Of a stretch of DNA of 64,000 nt, positions 1-64,000 are shown in pieces. The notes beneath the pieces were generated by a model, which saw only the letters and a program-made list of their open reading frames with translations, did not search any database and was not told where the DNA came from. Origin of the DNA: Ficedula albicollis (Eukaryota > Chordata > Aves > Passeriformes > Muscicapidae). The position numbers were made by a program, and so were the translations under genes. Location of the stretch: the NCBI RefSeq assembly GCF_000247815.1, contig NW_004775925.1:843805-907804 (forward strand), written 5' to 3'. How positions within the stretch are numbered: position 1 is the stretch's first letter; each line of letters begins with the position of its first letter.

Positions 1-2604
1 GCAGAGCTCCTGCTGGAAGCAGAAGTGATGGGCAGCTGAGAATTACCTGCACATTGCCTCATGTTTTACTGGCTTCTGCATTAAGACTAGAGAGCAAGCA
101 CAGAGTTCCTACACAGATGGGAAGTTACTACAGAGTCACTACATCCATGAGAAACAGGAGATTGTAATTTGACTACTGCTAAAAATACAGCCCAAACCAG
201 AGAAAGATCCTCCTTCAGGGCTGCAGCATTTTGTAGAATCATGGAACAGTTTGGGTTGGAAGGGACCTTGAAAATTTTCTAGTTCCAACTCCTGCCACTG
301 GGCAAGTCTCCAGTACCCCAGGGTGCTCCAAGCCCCACCCAGCCTGGCCTGGGATACTGCCAGGGATGGGGCATTGATCATTATTTTAAACAACTGAAGA
401 GATCTTTCCTTGGGTTTATTGAGAATCAGTACAAAAAACTCCACCTTCAAGCTATAAAATCATCTTAGATAACAAATTCTTGGGTGGACTTTTGTTTCTG
501 GAGAAATTCTGTATTAATATATGTAAACATGGCACAACAAAGATTTTAAACTGTTTCCTCAAGATTTACAACTATTTCTAACAGAAGATGAATGGAACAG
601 CAGAGATCCATCAATTACAAGATAGAGTCACTAGATAACAAGAGAGATTGAGATAAGTAACAGCAAAACACAGGACTGTGCCTGGAAAACACCACCCTGA
701 CATACTGCCCACCCAACAGCCACCCATGCAGACTGAACTTAGACTGAAACATGCCAATATGCTGCCAGTACTCCAGGTTTGGGGTTTTTTGCCTTGAAAC
801 ATGCATCAGACTGCAATTTAATTTATAGAGACATTTCTCACCTAGGCCACCACTCAAATACTTTAACTGAGCTCCAAAGCACAGTATTTACTTCTCAGTC
901 TATATTCCTTATACATTCCTAGATAACATTTAACCCCAGGAGCCACAGAGGATGTTATGCTGACTCCAGCTTAGTTTCTTGCCAAGAAAGTGAACAGGAA
1001 AAAAACAGCTGCCCTAGTAAAAATTTATCTACCTTCAGAGAATACAGAAAACCTCAAAGACTTCCATTATTTCTGAGACTAAGGGTTATCTGTTTGAAAA
1101 GCAATGATTATATTCTGCAGTGAGTTCATCAGTAAAAGCAGAAACTTCTGAAGCAGAAAGAGAAGGAAGAGAAGAGTTATCAGACATCATCCTGCTTTAT
1201 TACCAGAGAGGAGTTCCTCATATGGAATAAATTCGTATTACTCACACCACTGCACTGCCAAGTATAACCAGTTACAGATTTCTGAAGATATGCAGGAAAC
1301 AGGGGCTTAAAAGAATTCCAGCACTGTAAAAATTAAACCCCCAAACCCTCCTGATCAACTCCAGTGTGGGAACAACCCACTCTTGAACAGAACAGTGACA
1401 GGGCTGGGTGCCTGCAGCTGCCTAGAGATTCATCCCAGCAGGACAGCTGGGAGGAAAACCTAGAGCAGTGGGCAGATCTCCCCTGAAAACCCCAAAGCAG
1501 GGAAGAAACACCTCATTCCCTAGGGAGTGTGGCCTCATGTGATGACACAGAGATAACTCTATACAGAAAGTGCACATGGACTCGCTCAAATAATGCCTGG
1601 CTTCTCTCATTTTGCATAGAAATAAACAGATTAACACAAGACTAAGCTCCTAAAAATAATTCCAGGAGCAGCCCAGCCCAGCCTCTGATACCTGCACATT
1701 CCATGCTTTTAGCACTTGGCACACCAAGAAAACCTGATGGATGTGTGGTTGTTGCTTGTGGCACCCAGGACTGCTCTACAAACACAAGTGGTGTATGTGG
1801 GCACTTGTGCCGAGAAATGAGCACTAAGAACACATTCTTTGTGCCACAACAATTGGCCACCTCACCTTGGTCACCCGGAGTGCTTCGGGTGGAACGGGAA
1901 ATCAGGTTCCATTGAGAAGCAAGAAAAGAAGCTAGTGAGCAAAAATAAATCAGGGATAAATGAGGAGGAACCAGATTTTGGGGGCATAAAGCACAAAGTT
2001 ATTTAAGTGATGCAAACACAGGAAGTTGTGAAGCTTTTTGGACCATGAGTAGGTGAAGAGGAAAAAACTTTGGCTCTAAAAGTCACATTTTTAAGTAGTG
2101 AACTACAGATTTCCACATCCTGGGTGGCTTCCCCACCTTTCTCTTATGCTCCTAATGTTCCAGGGGGGAAAAAAAACCAATCACCCAAAATATCTGAATA
2201 AGACTTAATTTGAAAATGGGGATTTGACTTCTTTATTTTTTTAACATGCTATGCAAAAGCTAATGTTTCTATTTTCTGTTTCCTATTTTGAAACAGATAT
2301 AAATAATCTCCTAATTCATGTGTTTTTTTACTTATGCTGTCTAGAAATAGAAGTTCTGAGAATTCAGGATATTCACCCCTATTGTTTTGGTGCTTCACAG
2401 AAACTGCAGCATCAGGATACTAAAATAACACAATTTGTCAGTGAAACTGTAATCAAAAATATGCTAAAGGCCTAAACAGCAGCATTAACTGAATTAGCTT
2501 AGCCTTCAATTTAAGGTTAATGTGGTGCATATGTGAATAAACATGCATCTAGAGAGAACAACTATTATAAAGTCATTTAAGGAACAACACTTTATCCCTC
2601 TCAC
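1..2604. other. ATRN intron after w18 (continues past left edge)
   Basis: Apart from the CR1 piece at 234-376 I see nothing recognisable. The cytoplasmic ATRN exon expected next is not here. Confidence 0.8.
234..376 (-). mobile_element. CR1 LINE 3' fragment
   Basis: Reads agaatcatggaacagtttgg and continues to gccagggatgggg, the reverse complement of the CR1 3' end. Confidence 0.9.
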
Positions 2605-63211
<60,607 letters not shown>

Positions 63212-64000
63212 CTGAAAAATGAGTGACAAAGCATGGTTAATTTCTGCCCATTAGTAACTCATCAACAACATGGAGAAATACATTGGGATTCCCCTAGATC
63301 TAGACACTGTCTCTGTCACTTCTAACCCAAAATTATTCTCCTTCAAGAAGCCTGTTGCCAAGAAGCATTGCCAGGTATTTTTAATTAGAGCAGAAATGGC
63401 TCTTCCACAGTCATTTATTACATTTTGCAAACAAGCTAAGTAAATGAGAAATAAAAGGCAGACAAATAATAGATTGCATTTCATGGGATGAAAATGCCAG
63501 CACTGTGACTTGATTTGGAATGGGACTCAAGAGCACTTTTATTTTTATATGTATATAAATATATATGTATAAACCCAGACAGCACTGAAGTCAAGCCTGA
63601 CTGTGAAGAACACTGCTGTTAAAAACTAATATGTGATTCATGATCCTATATCTCACTCACTAAAATAACATTGGTCTGAAGCACTTTAGACATATTATAA
63701 TGGCAACTGAAATAAAAATTCCACATTACACACCAAATCTCTGTAGTAAGTGCTGAATGAAACCCTATACAAGCTTCCCAACTCCAGGCCAGACAGGCAC
63801 ACAAAAGGCAAAGGAATTGAACAGTCTGCCAGATCACACATGGCAGAAACAAATCACTGCCCCACACGCCCTGGTTCTCTCTGGATTTCTGCTAGAGGAA
63901 GAAATCTCTCTCACATGGTCTCCAGAGAATCAGGCTCCAGCAGATCCCTTGGATCAGCATGACTGGAGGACAAAGATAACAGGTCCAAAGTGCAGACAGG
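63212..64000. other. ATRN intron upstream of w1
   Basis: No exon or repeat recognised; a short AT-rich run (tatatgtatataaatatata) sits near 63547. The preceding kelch exon is not in this stretch. Confidence 0.7.

Overview
This is vertebrate, almost certainly bird, nuclear DNA. It carries the 3' two-thirds of one large intron-rich gene, and its introns are full of CR1 LINE fragments. Both CR1 3'-end styles typical of birds are present. The density of GC-rich CR1 pieces and minisatellites suggests a passerine, but that is inference.

The gene is attractin (ATRN), read on the minus strand. I can place 18 consecutive coding exons (called w1 to w18 from 5' to 3') between 63211 and 2605. All have AG acceptors and GT donors, and their phases join into one open frame of about 827 codons (2,483 nt). 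They encode the last kelch blades, PSI/cysteine-rich modules, a C-type lectin domain, further PSI modules, two laminin-type EGF modules, the membrane-proximal ectodomain, the transmembrane helix and the first basic cytoplasmic residues. The 5' exons (signal peptide, EGF, CUB, first kelch blades) lie beyond the right edge. The last cytoplasmic exons lie beyond the left edge. ATRN rather than ATRNL1 is supported by paralog-specific stretches such as SFSNEKFDFRN, SQHSNFMDLVQ and DLDMFINASKNF.

Layout by position: 1-12.5 kb is terminal introns around w18, with a 381-bp ATT array and a 105-base G run inside a CR1. 12.6-31.4 kb is one 18.7-kb intron with a perfect-looking 934-bp tandem duplication, a GGATCC minisatellite and an unexplained ATG exon-like segment. 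31.4-37 kb holds w16 to w12, with exon w13 tandemly duplicated inside a 1,016-bp repeat. 37-42.9 kb is an intron containing the longest CR1 copy. 42.9-54.9 kb holds w11 to w3, plus an assembly gap embedded in an inverted duplication. 55-64 kb holds w2 and w1, a 998-base pure G run and a minisatellite.

The main points of interest are structural. Two recent tandem duplications (one copying an out-of-phase exon), an inverted duplication ending at the gap, and G runs that replace repeat sequence rather than being added to it all need read-level checking. Several are more likely assembly artefacts than biology. I see no second gene, no RNA gene and no novel protein system that the sequence firmly supports.
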